This document shows positions 54,206-63,751 of a stretch of DNA of 64,000 bases, piece after piece; position 1 is the first letter of the stretch; each line of letters begins with the position of its first letter. The notes beneath the pieces were generated by a model. That model was not told where the DNA came from. It was given only the letters and a program-made list of their open reading frames with translations, and searched no databases. The stretch spans positions 2,237,001-2,301,000 of the forward strand of contig NZ_OY782764.1 of NCBI RefSeq assembly GCF_963678225.1, given 5' to 3'. A program made the position numbers and the translations under genes. The DNA comes from an uncultured Cohaesibacter sp. GTDB lineage: Bacteria; Pseudomonadota; Alphaproteobacteria; Rhizobiales; Cohaesibacteraceae.

Positions 54206-55711
54206 ATGGAATTCTTAAGTTATCTATCGCCCATGTTTTTCGCTCTGGTGGGTTTCGGCGTGATCGTTGGAATCATCTTTGGCGCCATTCCCGGCATGAC
54301 CGCGACCATGGCCGTGGCCGTGTGTCTGCCCATGACCTATGCGCTCGACCTGATCAATGGGCTGGCCTTGCTGCTGGGGCTCTACGTGGGCGGCATTTCG
54401 GGTGGGCTCGTTCCGGCCATTCTGCTGAAAATCCCCGGCACTCCCTCCTCGATAACCACCACGTTTGATGGCTATCCGATGACGCAAAAGGGGGAAGGGG
54501 AGCGCGCCCTTAAAACCGGCATCACGGCATCACTGTTTGGTGGTATCTTCAGTGCGGTCATTCTGTTTCTGTTCGCACCCAGTCTGGCTGACTTTGCGAT
54601 CAAATTCTCCTATGTCGAGAAATTCCTGATCATTCTGTTTGCGCTGACGGTGATTGCGTCTCTGTCGCGCAACCTGCTGCTGGGCATCTTCAGCGGTGTA
54701 CTGGGCGTCTGGTTCAGTCTGATCGGGTCCTATGACATTTCCTATGGCGGCAATGGCGAATATCGTCTGATGACAGACGCCATGGTGCCCTATCTGGAGA
54801 GTGGCTTTTCGCTCCTGCCTGTTCTGATCGGGCTGTTCGGGCTTGGAACCATTATGCAAGAGGCCGAAAAAGGCATTCGGGAAGAGGTCGGCAAGGGCAA
54901 GAAGCTCGATCTGAATGGTGGCACTCCCTTTAGCTTCAAGGTTTTCAAGGGGGAGATGGTCAATCTGATCCGCTCGAGCAGTCTTGGCACATTCGTTGGC
55001 ATGTTGCCCGGTGTGGGCGGTAGTGCGGCGTCGGTTCTGTCCTATACGCAGCAGAAGAACTTCTCCAAACATCCAGAGAAGCTGGGTAAGGGCGCGCCGG
55101 AAGGTGTTATCGCATCAGAGGCGGCCAACAATGGCCTCACCGGTGGGGCATTAATCCCGCTGCTTTCGCTGGGCATACCCGGCGATTCAACAACGGCCGT
55201 GCTCATCGGAGCCTTTACGTTGCAGGGTATCCAGTTGGGGCCGCTCTTCATCGGTAACAATCTGGACACATGGAACACCATGATGGTGGCGCTGCTGTTC
55301 GCAAACCTTGTCATGTTCTTTGTGATGTTCTTTGCCATCCGCACCATCGTCAAGGTGATCACCATCCCGAAATATCTGCTCTATCCCGGCATCATCATGA
55401 TGTGCGTGGTCGGGGCCTATGCGATCAACTTCGGCATTATGTTTGATGTCTGGACGCTGCTGTTCTTTGGCCTGTTCGGATATCTGGGGCAGAAGATCGG
55501 GCTTGAGGTTGCGCCTTTCATCATCGGCTTCATTCTGGGCAAGCAGGCCGAGGTCTATTTCGTCAAGAGCCTGGAATCCTTCGGTTCCTTGACGATCTTC
55601 TTCACCAAAAGTCCGATCGCCATGGTCCTTTGGGTGCTGATCCTGATATCAGTTGTCTTCTCGATCTACGGCATGATCAAGCAGAAGAAAAACAACAACA
55701 AACATGCGTGA
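54206..55711 (+). CDS. tctA: Tripartite tricarboxylate transporter large permease (TctA)
   Basis: A 501-residue permease with about 11-12 membrane segments. Conserved TctA motifs are [20 protein letters not shown] near the N-terminus, the KIPGTPSS loop, and [16 protein letters not shown] plus [18 protein letters not shown] in the middle, forming the two inverted repeats that make the transport site. The gene lies in line with tctC and tctB and is followed directly by garD, whose start lies 7 bp after its stop. Confidence 0.92.
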   Translation: MEFLSYLSPMFFALVGFGVIVGIIFGAIPGMTATMAVAVCLPMTYALDLINGLALLLGLYVGGISGGLVPAILLKIPGTPSSITTTFDGYPMTQKGEGERALKTGITASLFGGIFSAVILFLFAPSLADFAIKFSYVEKFLIILFALTVIASLSRNLLLGIFSGVLGVWFSLIGSYDISYGGNGEYRLMTDAMVPYLESGFSLLPVLIGLFGLGTIMQEAEKGIREEVGKGKKLDLNGGTPFSFKVFKGEMVNLIRSSSLGTFVGMLPGVGGSAASVLSYTQQKNFSKHPEKLGKGAPEGVIASEAANNGLTGGALIPLLSLGIPGDSTTAVLIGAFTLQGIQLGPLFIGNNLDTWNTMMVALLFANLVMFFVMFFAIRTIVKVITIPKYLLYPGIIMMCVVGAYAINFGIMFDVWTLLFFGLFGYLGQKIGLEVAPFIIGFILGKQAEVYFVKSLESFGSLTIFFTKSPIAMVLWVLILISVVFSIYGMIKQKKNNNKHA

Positions 55712-55718
55712 GGCTGCC

Positions 55719-57245
55719 ATGAACACCGCCGTTCCGAGCCTGAAGGTTCACCCTGATGACAATGTTTCCATCGTTCTGACGGCCGGAGGACTGCCTGCCG
55801 GAACAGAGTTGGATACGGGGGCCATCCTTAAAGAGGATGTGCCCTTTGGCCACAAGGTGGCCTTGGCCGATATTGAAAAAGGCGGCGCGGTCATTCGTTA
55901 CGGGGTGACGATCGGTCTGGCTTTGCAGCCGCTGGAGAAAGGAGCATGGGTCAATGAGCATATGATCATGCTGCCCGAAGCGCCCCACTTGGAAAGCCTA
56001 AAGGCACCAGTCGTGGCGCCCAAGTCTCTGCCGCCGCTGGATGGCTACACCTTCGAAGGTTATCGCAACGCGGATGGCAGTGTCGGCACGCGGAATCTTC
56101 TGGGCATTTCCATCAGCGTGCAATGTGTGGCCGGTGTTGTGGAGCACGCGGTCAAGCGCATTCGTGAAGAGCTGTTGCCTAACTATCCCAACGTGGATGA
56201 TGTGGTGCTGCTGACCCATTCCTATGGCTGCGGCGTGGCCATCAACGCGACGGACGCATATATTCCCATCCGGACCATCAAGAATATCGCCCTTAACCCC
56301 AATTTCGGCGGAGAAGTGATGGTCGTGGCGCTGGGGTGCGAAAAGCTTCGCCCTGAGATGATCATGACCAAGGGGGATGACAAGGCAACCAGCATGTATC
56401 TTCAGGACGAAGGGCTTTCGGGCTTTTCGGCTATGGTGGATGACATTCTGTTGCAGGCACGCATGCATCTTGAGCGGCTTAACAATCGCCAGCGGGAAAC
56501 CTGTCCTGTGTCCGATCTCGTCGTTGGTATGCAGTGCGGCGGCAGTGATGCCTTTTCCGGCATTACAGCCAATCCGATGCTCGGGGCGGCTGCCGATCTT
56601 ATCGTGCGGGCAGGGGGCAGCGTCATGTTCTCTGAGGTGACGGAGGTGCGCGATTCTGTGCATCTGTTGCCACCAAGGGCGGCGTCGGCAGATGTGGTTG
56701 AAAAGCTTGTCAGCGAAATGGCTTGGTATGACGCCTATCTCGACAAGGGCGGCGCAGACCGGTCTGCTAACACGACGCCGGGCAACAAGGCAGGGGGCCT
56801 TTCCGGTATCGTGGAGAAGTCTCTTGGGTCTGTGGCCAAATCCGGCACAAGCCCCATTGTTGACGTGATTGGACCCGGCGAGAGGCTTCGGCGCAAGGGC
56901 TTGACCTTTGCGGCTACACCAGCAGGCGATTTTGTGTGTGGAACTTTGCAGTTGGCCGCCGGAATGAACCTGCATATATTTACGACCGGACGCGGAACCC
57001 CATATAATCTGCCAACTACGCCAACCATCAAGGTGGCAACCAACAGCACGCTGGCCGCGCGCTGGTTTGACATCATGGATGTCGATGCGGGCCGGATTGC
57101 GTCGGGTGAGATTTCCGTTGAGGAAGGTGGCTGGGAGCTGTTCAGGCTCATTCTCGATATTGCCAGCGGGCGCTGCAAGACAGCAGCTGACAAGCTTGGT
57201 ATTCGAAATGACCTTGTTCTGTTCAATCCTGCGCCAATAACATAG
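55719..57245 (+). CDS. garD: Galactarate dehydratase (UxaA/GarD family)
   Basis: A 508-residue dehydratase that converts galactarate to 5-keto-4-deoxyglucarate. Features are the N-terminal SAF-like domain ([23 protein letters not shown]), [27 protein letters not shown] and [16 protein letters not shown]. These match GarD closely. ATG 55719 is chosen, with GTGAGG upstream; an in-frame ATG at 55704 would overlap tctA. Cotranscription with the transporter links uptake to catabolism of galactarate as well as glucarate. Confidence 0.9.
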   Translation: MNTAVPSLKVHPDDNVSIVLTAGGLPAGTELDTGAILKEDVPFGHKVALADIEKGGAVIRYGVTIGLALQPLEKGAWVNEHMIMLPEAPHLESLKAPVVAPKSLPPLDGYTFEGYRNADGSVGTRNLLGISISVQCVAGVVEHAVKRIREELLPNYPNVDDVVLLTHSYGCGVAINATDAYIPIRTIKNIALNPNFGGEVMVVALGCEKLRPEMIMTKGDDKATSMYLQDEGLSGFSAMVDDILLQARMHLERLNNRQRETCPVSDLVVGMQCGGSDAFSGITANPMLGAAADLIVRAGGSVMFSEVTEVRDSVHLLPPRAASADVVEKLVSEMAWYDAYLDKGGADRSANTTPGNKAGGLSGIVEKSLGSVAKSGTSPIVDVIGPGERLRRKGLTFAATPAGDFVCGTLQLAAGMNLHIFTTGRGTPYNLPTTPTIKVATNSTLAARWFDIMDVDAGRIASGEISVEEGGWELFRLILDIASGRCKTAADKLGIRNDLVLFNPAPIT

Positions 57246-57312
57246 GATTGCGCGGTTTCCTTCGTTGCGGTTAGCGAACGGCTTCGTGTGAAGGGGCCGT
57301 AATGAAGGAAAT

Positions 57313-58368
57313 GTGGACGTGGCAGACCTACCTGACGAGCAACTGTTAACTTCAGAGCCAAGACGAGCGCGGCAGGGATCGCAGCGGGTTACTCTGGAAA
57401 GTGTGGCAAGGCTCGCCGGTGTCGCGCCCACGACTGTGTCCCGTGCGCTTAATTATCCCGACAAGGTCGCCAAAAAGACGCTGGACCGGATCAACGCCGT
57501 GATCGAGCAGACAGGCTATGTGCCCAACATGCTGGCCGGAGGGCTTGCGTCCAACAAGAGCAAGCTCGTCGCCGTCATCGTGCCCAGTCTGGTCAATATC
57601 GTCTATGCCGAAACCGTGCAGCATTTTGCCAAGCCGATGAAAGAGGCTGGCTATCAGGTTCTGCAGGGGGAGGTTGGCTACTCTTTGGAAGAAGAAGAGC
57701 AGCTCGTTACGGCCATTCTTAGTCGACGCCCAGATGGGATTTTCCTCACCGGTATACAGCACTCCAACAATTGTCGCCGTCAGCTTCTGGCTGCCAATAT
57801 TCCCATTGTCGAAACCTGGGATGTGACGCCGACGCCGTTGGATATCGTTGTCGGCTTTTCCCAGCAAAGTGTCGGCAAGAAGACCGCCAACTATTTCTAC
57901 GATAAGGGATACCGGAACTTCGCCATCGTTTCTGCTGAAGATCAGCGCGCCTTGATCCGCAATGACAGCTTTCTGAAAACGCTGGCTGACAAGGGCATTA
58001 CGAAGGTGCCGACAAGCATTGTACCGGGCATTTCCAATTTGCAATTGGGCCGGCAGGGTGTTGCAAAACTGCTCGATGAGGGCCTGCATGACAGCCTCAT
58101 TTTCTGTAGCTCGGACACGCTTGCGCACGGGGTGCTGACCGAGGTGCAGGCGCGCGGCCTCTCTATTCCTGATGACATTGCCATTGTCGGCTTCGGGGAT
58201 CAGAATTTCGCCGCGCACACCTATCCGGCGCTTTCAACGGTGCGGATTGACCGGGCGACCATGGGGAGAGAATCGGCAAGTGCCCTGTTGGCGCGGCTGG
58301 CCGATCTGCCCGTTGCGCAACCCGTGCTGGATGTCGGCTTCGAGATCATAGAGCGGGACACGGCTTGA
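57313..58368 (+). CDS. LacI-family transcriptional regulator of the hexarate locus (GntR-like branch)
   Basis: A 351-residue LacI regulator. Its helix-turn-helix is VTLESVARLAGVAPTTVSRALNYP and the hinge MLAGGLAS, followed by a sugar-binding-like effector domain (AVIVPSLVNIVYAETVQ). The branch resembles gluconate-type regulators. A GTG start at 57313 with AAGGA upstream is used. It lies 67 bp after garD, in the same direction. The LacI-like site at 52331-52346 is its likely operator. Effector could be glucarate, galactarate or an intermediate. Confidence 0.87.
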   Translation: MDVADLPDEQLLTSEPRRARQGSQRVTLESVARLAGVAPTTVSRALNYPDKVAKKTLDRINAVIEQTGYVPNMLAGGLASNKSKLVAVIVPSLVNIVYAETVQHFAKPMKEAGYQVLQGEVGYSLEEEEQLVTAILSRRPDGIFLTGIQHSNNCRRQLLAANIPIVETWDVTPTPLDIVVGFSQQSVGKKTANYFYDKGYRNFAIVSAEDQRALIRNDSFLKTLADKGITKVPTSIVPGISNLQLGRQGVAKLLDEGLHDSLIFCSSDTLAHGVLTEVQARGLSIPDDIAIVGFGDQNFAAHTYPALSTVRIDRATMGRESASALLARLADLPVAQPVLDVGFEIIERDTA

Positions 58369-58555
58369 ACGGGGCCGCTGCGTTATTTCCTGTCAAATCA
58401 TCAGATTTTTTACCGCGGATTGCGCCTGTTTAAAGGGAGGATTGTCCTAGGTGTGCATTCTTTGCATGGCTGTTGTGGCAGTCTAGTTCTTTTCACATTG
58501 ATATCGGCAGGTATATTGTCTCAACTAAAGTATAACAACAAACAGAGACATCCTC

Positions 58556-58702
58556 ATGATTAGCGAAATTTTCGAGTCTACGCGTCATTTCATCTCCTGC
58601 CTGCCTGCTGCTTCCCGCGTTGCTAATGATGTAGAATGTGGCCGTCAGCCTTCTCACGCAGATTTGCAGAAACTCGACATAGACGACGTATTTCATCTCT
58701 AG
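58556..58702 (+). CDS. Small conserved-type protein, DUF1127-like, 48 residues
   Basis: A short frame from ATG 58556 to TAG 58702. The product (MISEIFESTRHFISCLPAAS at its start) has a helical N-terminus, then DVECGRQPSHADLQKLDIDDVF, which recalls the small alphaproteobacterial proteins with an xxGRxPxxxDLxxLGI ending. It would encode a 48-residue cytosolic protein. Ribosome-binding bases are weak (CAGAGACATCCTC). It stands alone between the LacI gene and the FadR-type gene. The assignment rests on pattern likeness only. Confidence 0.5.
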   Translation: MISEIFESTRHFISCLPAASRVANDVECGRQPSHADLQKLDIDDVFHL

Positions 58703-58733
58703 TTTTGAGGCGCTGCGTTAAGCGTCGACAAAC

Positions 58734-59471
58734 CTAGCGCAGGGCCGTTTTGGCCTTGATCATGCTGTGATAACGATCACGGCTTAAAGAAAGATGTGCG
58801 CGCATGGCGTTGCGGGCAGCCTCCGGGTCCTTACCTGAGATGGCATCCAGAATGACGCGATGTTCATCTTGAAGCTGGGCTAGATAGGCTATGTGTTCTT
58901 GGTGCGACGCGGGTAGCGGGCGCAGTTTGTTGCGCGGTATCATTGCGTTGCCCAACTGGGTCAGGAAATCGACGAAGCGTCTATTGTTGGTTGCCTCCGC
59001 AATGGCGATGTGAAACAGCGAATCTTCCGTTTCGCCAGTTCCTCCTAGCTCCATAACCGCTTCAATGGCCTCATAGGCCTCATAAATGCGTGACTCCTGC
59101 GCCATGGAATGACGCTCGGCAGCGAGCCCAGCAGCTTCCACCTCAACGGCAAGGCGCAGTTCAAGAATTTCCACGACAGACGAGATCTGAGACAGATCGC
59201 CAAAAAACAGGCCACGATTGTCTATGGCGCTGGGTTCTGCGACAAAGATGCCCGCGCCTCGGCGTGTGTGAAGCACGCCCCCTGCGCGCAGCGAAGCAAT
59301 GGCTTCGCGCACGACAGACAGGCTCACTCCGAGCCTTCGGCTGAGATCCTGCACGGTGGGAAGGCGGTCTCCCGGCTTCAGAGAGCGCTCTGCGATCATC
59401 TGCTCTATCTGTCTGGCTGTCCGGTCCGTAAGTGAGCCGCCTGACGCTGTGCTTGCTTCTTCAACCGACAT
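58734..59471 (-). CDS. FadR-subfamily GntR transcriptional regulator
   Basis: A 245-residue regulator. N-terminal winged helix (residues about 15-80) has GDRLPTVQDLSRRLGVSLSVVREAIASLRAGGVL; the C-terminal FCD domain carries metal-ligand-type residues in DSLFHIAIAEATNN, QDEHRVILDAI and MRAHLSL. FadR/UxuR-type regulators respond to sugar acids. It is divergent from garL, and two similar palindromes (59602-59618 and 59740-59756) lie between. Likely a repressor of garL-garR and perhaps gudD, relieved by hexarate-pathway intermediates. Confidence 0.88.
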   Translation of the reverse strand: MSVEEASTASGGSLTDRTARQIEQMIAERSLKPGDRLPTVQDLSRRLGVSLSVVREAIASLRAGGVLHTRRGAGIFVAEPSAIDNRGLFFGDLSQISSVVEILELRLAVEVEAAGLAAERHSMAQESRIYEAYEAIEAVMELGGTGETEDSLFHIAIAEATNNRRFVDFLTQLGNAMIPRNKLRPLPASHQEHIAYLAQLQDEHRVILDAISGKDPEAARNAMRAHLSLSRDRYHSMIKAKTALR

Positions 59472-59601
59472 TGCTTTTCCGTTTCATGTTGCGCAGATTT
59501 CCCGTTGCCCTGTTTCTGCTTTGCCCAGTCCAGCTGTCTTTAGACCGTTTCAAGCAAGGCTTGGCAAGCAAAAGAGACGACTCTTGGTCTTGAAATGTGA
59601 A

Positions 59602-59618
59602 AATTAATCAGATTAATT
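59602..59618. promoter_or_regulatory. Candidate FadR-type operator, site 1
   Basis: AATTAATCAGATTAATT is a perfect 8-1-8 palindrome. It is nearly identical to a second copy 138 bp on, consistent with a dimeric FadR-type regulator binding two sites between its own gene and garL. Confidence 0.65.
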
Positions 59619-59739
59619 ATTTGGTCTGTGATCGGTTTTTGCAACTCTGTTTGATGTCTCTCGACAAGTTTCCACAAAATTCGACCGAATTCAGACTTTT
59701 TCTTTTCGAAACTCTTCGGATTGCAATTTTCTCTTGGAA

Positions 59740-59756
59740 AATTAAACAGATTAATT
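59740..59756. promoter_or_regulatory. Candidate FadR-type operator, site 2
   Basis: AATTAAACAGATTAATT differs from site 1 at one position (7 of 8 arm pairs remain). The context AAAA(TTAA)...TTAATTA is repeated as a 21-base near-direct repeat with site 1. Confidence 0.62.
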
Positions 59757-60008
59757 AATATGATCAATATATAGATTGTGATGGACAAAGTGTGCGATTT
59801 GGGAGGAATTGCTCTCACGATTTTCCTGCATTCCTCAAGCTGAGCTGATGAAAGCTTGGCGAAGGGTAGGCGTGATTCCGTGTGTTGCTTCGGGTGCAAT
59901 GCCCTTTTCCTCTGTCTATCTGGTTGTTCTGTCACAAGTATTGTTGCCGTGATCGCTGCCCTTGCATTTGTTTGGGAGCGATGGGCCGCATAACGGGGAG
60001 GAACCGGA

Positions 60009-60788
60009 ATGACAAATCTTATTAACCCACCAGAAAACCGCTTCATGGAAGCCATCAAGAAGGGTGAAACCCAATTTGGGCTTTGGCTGGCTCTGACCAG
60101 CAATATCGGCGCAGAGGTGATCGGCGCGGTCGGGTTCGACTGGCTCGTCCTTGATGCTGAGCATGCCCCGAACGAGCTGACCACTCTTATACCTCAACTG
60201 CAGGCCCTCCGAGGCAGTGGGAGTGAGCCAGTCGTTCGGGCTACCTGGAACGATCCGGTGCTGATCAAGCGCTACATGGATATCGGCTTTCGCACCATTC
60301 TCTTTCCTTATGTGCAGGATGAGAAAGAGGCCGAAGCCGCCGTTGCCGCCATGCGCTATCCGCCTGAAGGCGTACGCGGGGTAGCGACCATGCATCGTTC
60401 CTGTTCCTACGGAGCTGAGGCCGGTTACATTCAGTCAGCCAACGAGCGCGCCTGTGCGCTGGTGCAGGTCGAAACGGCCAGCGCAGCCGAGCGCATTGAG
60501 CAGATTTGCGAAGTGGAGAATCTGGGCGGCGTCTTTATCGGTCCGTCCGATCTGGCGGCCAGCATGAATCATCTGGGCGATCCGGGCCACAAGGAAGTGC
60601 AGGGCATGATGAAATATCTATGTGATGAGTGCAAATCCAAGGGGGTTCCCATTGGTACGTTGGCGCCGGTTACAGCAGATGCGCAGCGCTATCTTGAATG
60701 GGGCTACAGCTTTGTGGCGCTTGGTGCTGAAGTGGCGCTCATGCGCAATGCGGCCATGGCAAAACTTGCGGAATTCAAGCAGGCCTGA
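60009..60788 (+). CDS. garL: 5-keto-4-deoxy-D-glucarate aldolase (HpcH/HpaI family)
   Basis: A 259-residue class II aldolase that cleaves 5-keto-4-deoxyglucarate to pyruvate and tartronate semialdehyde. Motifs include FDWLVLDAEHAPNE, the catalytic-His/Arg loop region VRATWNDPVLIKRYMDIG, VQVETASAAE (metal Glu) and IGPSDLAASM (metal Asp). These match GarL and HpcH/HpaI aldolases. GGGAGGAAC precedes ATG 60009. garR follows in the same direction after 74 bp. Confidence 0.9.
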   Translation: MTNLINPPENRFMEAIKKGETQFGLWLALTSNIGAEVIGAVGFDWLVLDAEHAPNELTTLIPQLQALRGSGSEPVVRATWNDPVLIKRYMDIGFRTILFPYVQDEKEAEAAVAAMRYPPEGVRGVATMHRSCSYGAEAGYIQSANERACALVQVETASAAERIEQICEVENLGGVFIGPSDLAASMNHLGDPGHKEVQGMMKYLCDECKSKGVPIGTLAPVTADAQRYLEWGYSFVALGAEVALMRNAAMAKLAEFKQA

Positions 60789-60862
60789 GGCGGCTCGCCT
60801 CGCTCAATAATCAACCCAATTGAACTGGCGCCCTCAGGCGCACCAGACAAGGAGCTTTTCTT

Positions 60863-61744
60863 ATGAGCAAAGTAGGTTTTATCGGCACAGGCATTATGGG
60901 TGCACCAATGGCAGAGCATCTGCTGGATGGAGGCCACGAACTGGTGGCCTTTGACGTCATCGGGGTGCCTGACAGCCTCAAGGCCAAGGGCGCGAAGGTT
61001 GCAGCATCCTCGAAGGAAGTGGCAGAACAATCTGATATCATCATTGTCATGGTGCCCGATACGCCCCATGTGGCCGCTGTGCTGTTTGGCGAAAATGGCG
61101 TGGCTGAGGGATTGGTTGCCGGCAAGACCGTTGTCGATATGAGCTCGATCTCGCCAGTCGACACCAAGGAATTCGCCAAAAAGATCAACGAGCTGGGCTG
61201 CGAATATGTCGATGCGCCGGTCTCCGGCGGTGAGGTGGGGGCCAAAGCGGCGTCTCTCACCATCATGTGTGGTGGTACCGAAGAGGGCTTCGCGACGGCC
61301 AAACCTCTCTTTGATTTGATGGGCAAGAACATCACGCTCGTTGGCGGCAATGGCGATGGCCAAACCTGCAAGGTCGCCAACCAGATCATCGTTGCCCTCA
61401 ATATCGAGGCGGTGAGTGAAGCGCTGCTCTTTGCCTCCAAGGCCGGGGCTGATCCTGCCAAGGTGCGGGAGGCATTGATGGGTGGATTTGCCTCTTCCAA
61501 GATCCTCGAGATCCATGGTGAACGCATGATCAATCGTACCTTCGATCCGGGCTTCCGCATCGAGCTGCACCAGAAGGATCTTAATCTGGCGCTTTCCAAC
61601 GCACGCGCCATGGGCATCAGTCTGCCCAACACAGCCACTGCACAGGAGCTGTTCAACGCCTGCAAGGCCAACGGCGGCTCCGCGTGGGATCACTCAGCCA
61701 TGGTCAAGGCGCTTGAAATGATGGCCAACCACACAGTGGCATGA
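60863..61744 (+). CDS. garR: Tartronate semialdehyde (2-hydroxy-3-oxopropionate) reductase
   Basis: A 293-residue beta-hydroxyacid dehydrogenase that reduces tartronate semialdehyde to D-glycerate with NAD(P)H. The Rossmann motif is GFIGTGIMGAPMAEHL, the substrate motif DAPVSGGEVGAKAASL, and the catalytic lysine region GQTCKVANQIIVALN. All are typical of GarR/GlxR. AAGGAG is seven bases before ATG 60863. It ends the garL-garR operon at a clear terminator. Confidence 0.92.
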   Translation: MSKVGFIGTGIMGAPMAEHLLDGGHELVAFDVIGVPDSLKAKGAKVAASSKEVAEQSDIIIVMVPDTPHVAAVLFGENGVAEGLVAGKTVVDMSSISPVDTKEFAKKINELGCEYVDAPVSGGEVGAKAASLTIMCGGTEEGFATAKPLFDLMGKNITLVGGNGDGQTCKVANQIIVALNIEAVSEALLFASKAGADPAKVREALMGGFASSKILEIHGERMINRTFDPGFRIELHQKDLNLALSNARAMGISLPNTATAQELFNACKANGGSAWDHSAMVKALEMMANHTVA

Positions 61745-61801
61745 GGGCTGTCGCATCAGTCCGGTCTAAAGGGTGATCCTTGGCTCAATTAGGTATGTAG
61801 A

Positions 61802-61846
61802 AACCCGCAGGTGGAGGTGCTCTCCGGCTGCGGGTTTTATTTTTGA
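61802..61846 (+). terminator. Rho-independent terminator after garR
   Basis: AACCCGCAG (61802-61810) pairs with CTGCGGGTT (61828-61836), then TTATTTTT. It lies 57 bp past the garR stop. Confidence 0.85.
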
Positions 61847-61849
61847 GCA

Positions 61850-62476
61850 AAAATTAAGCATGCCCAATCTCTCATCAAAGGTGATCGATTCTCCTTGCCT
61901 CTATACTGTTGTCACCCGATATTGCTTGGGTTTGTCTTGGTTTAAACTTGCACGTCATAGGGCTTGTCGAAAATTTTTGAAATATAATTTAAGCAAAAGT
62001 TTTTAATGAGATGCCGTGATAAGTTTTAAATTATAGAATAAACGTAAAAAATGTAACAAATAGAATACATTTATTTTAATAAATAGGTTGTTGGCGAAAT
62101 TTGACATGGAGCCATTAAAACTATATTTTCCATTCTTATCGAGTTTTCGGGCTTGGAGCCACAAATAGTCACGTCACAAAAATTTATTCAAAAAATTTTG
62201 AAACCAAATCCATTTTGGCGCGTTGACCGGTTGGAGAGATCCGCTGGCAGGCAATCATGAGATGTTTCTCAAGCAAAGACATATCCTGATTTTCTACCAG
62301 ACCAAGCCCGGATATTTCGAAAGGCCCTCGGCATTGTGGTGTGCTTCTGGGGCGAAACCTGAAAACAGAAAATACGAGCGAATTTGCAATTGATGATGTT
62401 TGTTTTACGGAGAAATAAAGTGCTGGATGGTGTAGCAGTTCGAACTCTTTGGGATTCTCTTTTTGGAGGGTGGCAG
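61850..62476. other. AT-rich intergenic region upstream of gpsA
   Basis: About 600 bp, very AT-rich between 61960 and 62220, with long A/T runs. No convincing gene; the frames present have poor protein character. One TCATGA core at 62255-62260. It may hold the promoter of the gpsA operon and mark an osmotic-stress control region. Confidence 0.4.
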
Positions 62477-63706
62477 ATGGGCGGACGGCAGGTTCCTGTC
62501 GCTGAATTTACGCCTGCGAGCCCGATTGCTCCTTCAGATGCAGAGGATAAGGGCTCTCGTCCTGAAACCTCTTTGCCGGAAAATGATGAAACCCACGCGC
62601 ATCCATTCTCGTCACTGACAGTGGTTGGCGCAGGGTCGTGGGGCACGGCTCTTGCCGCAACGGCAGCGCGCGCCGGAACCAAGACGACCCTCTGGGGGCG
62701 CTCTGACGAGGTGGTGAATGAAATTAACGAGGCACACACCAACTCTGTATTTCTGCCCGACTGCGAATTGCCGCGCAATCTCAAGGCGACCTCCGATCTA
62801 CAAGCTGCGTTGGCCGATGCCGACGCTGTGATGATTGTTGTGCCGTCCAGTGCCATTCGCACTGTGTCCGAGCAGGTCGCGGCTCACATTCCCGAGGGCG
62901 TGCCCATTGCTGTATGTGCCAAGGGGATTGAAGCGGATACAGGCCTTCTTATGACCCAGGTTGCCGAGTCCGAACTGGCCAATCATTCAGTGGGTGTCAT
63001 TTCCGGGCCGACCTTTGCCCGCGAAACCGCGATAGGCCATCCGACGGCTGTCGTGTCGGCCTTTCCTTTCAGTTATGCGGACAGATTGACACCGGATGAA
63101 AGCCCAGCCGTGCGCTTTGCCATGACGCTCAGCACAGAAGCCTTTCGTGCTTATGTCTCTGACGATCTGGTGGGCGTTGAAATCGGGGGGGCTGTCAAAA
63201 ACGTGGTCGCCATCGCTTGCGGCATGATGCAGGGTGTTGGCTTTGCCGAAAATACCCGCGCAGCGCTGATCACCCGTGGCATCGATGAGATGATGGTGCT
63301 GGCCGAGAAGCTCGGCGGACGCCGCGAAACCGTCGCCGGTCTGTCTGGCGTTGGTGATTTGACGCTGACATGCTCCTCGCCGACATCGCGCAACATGTCC
63401 CTTGGTCTGCAATTGGGGCAGGGGATCGAGCGAAAAGACTGTTTCGAAGGGCGCCATATCTTGGTTGAAGGCGAGGCCAATGCCCGCTCCATCACCGATC
63501 TGGCTCGTCGTCTTGGCGTTACCATGCCGATCTGTGAGGCCGTTCGCCGTATTCTTTATGAGGGTGCCGATATTGAACAGACCTTTGCTGCGCTCTGGTC
63601 GCGTCCCATCGAGGCCGAACCGAGCGCCATGGATCTTTCCTATTCGCATCCGGCGAGTCAGGAAGCGCAAGAGGCTCTCGCCCGCGCTGCCGAGAAGATG
63701 TCCTGA
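62477..63706 (+). CDS. gpsA: NAD(P)-dependent glycerol-3-phosphate dehydrogenase with N-terminal extension
   Basis: A 409-residue GpsA-type enzyme that reduces dihydroxyacetone phosphate to sn-glycerol 3-phosphate. Motifs are VGAGSWGTALA (cofactor), GPTFARETAIGHPTA, and the catalytic lysine in GGAVKNVVAIACGM. ATG 62477 is chosen because GGAGGGTGGCAG lies in front; earlier candidates (GTG 62420 with GGAG, ATG 62393) would lengthen an already unusual 45-residue N-terminal extension. A HAD phosphatase gene follows after 45 bp, suggesting a dedicated copy for compatible-solute synthesis. Confidence 0.85.
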   Translation: MGGRQVPVAEFTPASPIAPSDAEDKGSRPETSLPENDETHAHPFSSLTVVGAGSWGTALAATAARAGTKTTLWGRSDEVVNEINEAHTNSVFLPDCELPRNLKATSDLQAALADADAVMIVVPSSAIRTVSEQVAAHIPEGVPIAVCAKGIEADTGLLMTQVAESELANHSVGVISGPTFARETAIGHPTAVVSAFPFSYADRLTPDESPAVRFAMTLSTEAFRAYVSDDLVGVEIGGAVKNVVAIACGMMQGVGFAENTRAALITRGIDEMMVLAEKLGGRRETVAGLSGVGDLTLTCSSPTSRNMSLGLQLGQGIERKDCFEGRHILVEGEANARSITDLARRLGVTMPICEAVRRILYEGADIEQTFAALWSRPIEAEPSAMDLSYSHPASQEAQEALARAAEKMS

Positions 63707-63751
63707 TCGCATCCCGTTAGCCTTTTTGAATAGTAATTTATTGGAGCCGAC

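Larger units (their letters stand above)
59472..60008. promoter_or_regulatory. Divergent FadR-type/garL control region
   Basis: A 537-bp AT-rich gap with no protein-like frame. It holds the two operator repeats described at 59602-59618 and 59740-59756, and AGGAGG-type bases in front of garL near 59995. Confidence 0.5.

Noticed and set aside
55998-57431. Long antisense frame of 477 codons opposite garD
   Set aside because: It lies wholly opposite a well-supported gene, has odd Cys/His/Arg-rich composition and no recognisable domain.
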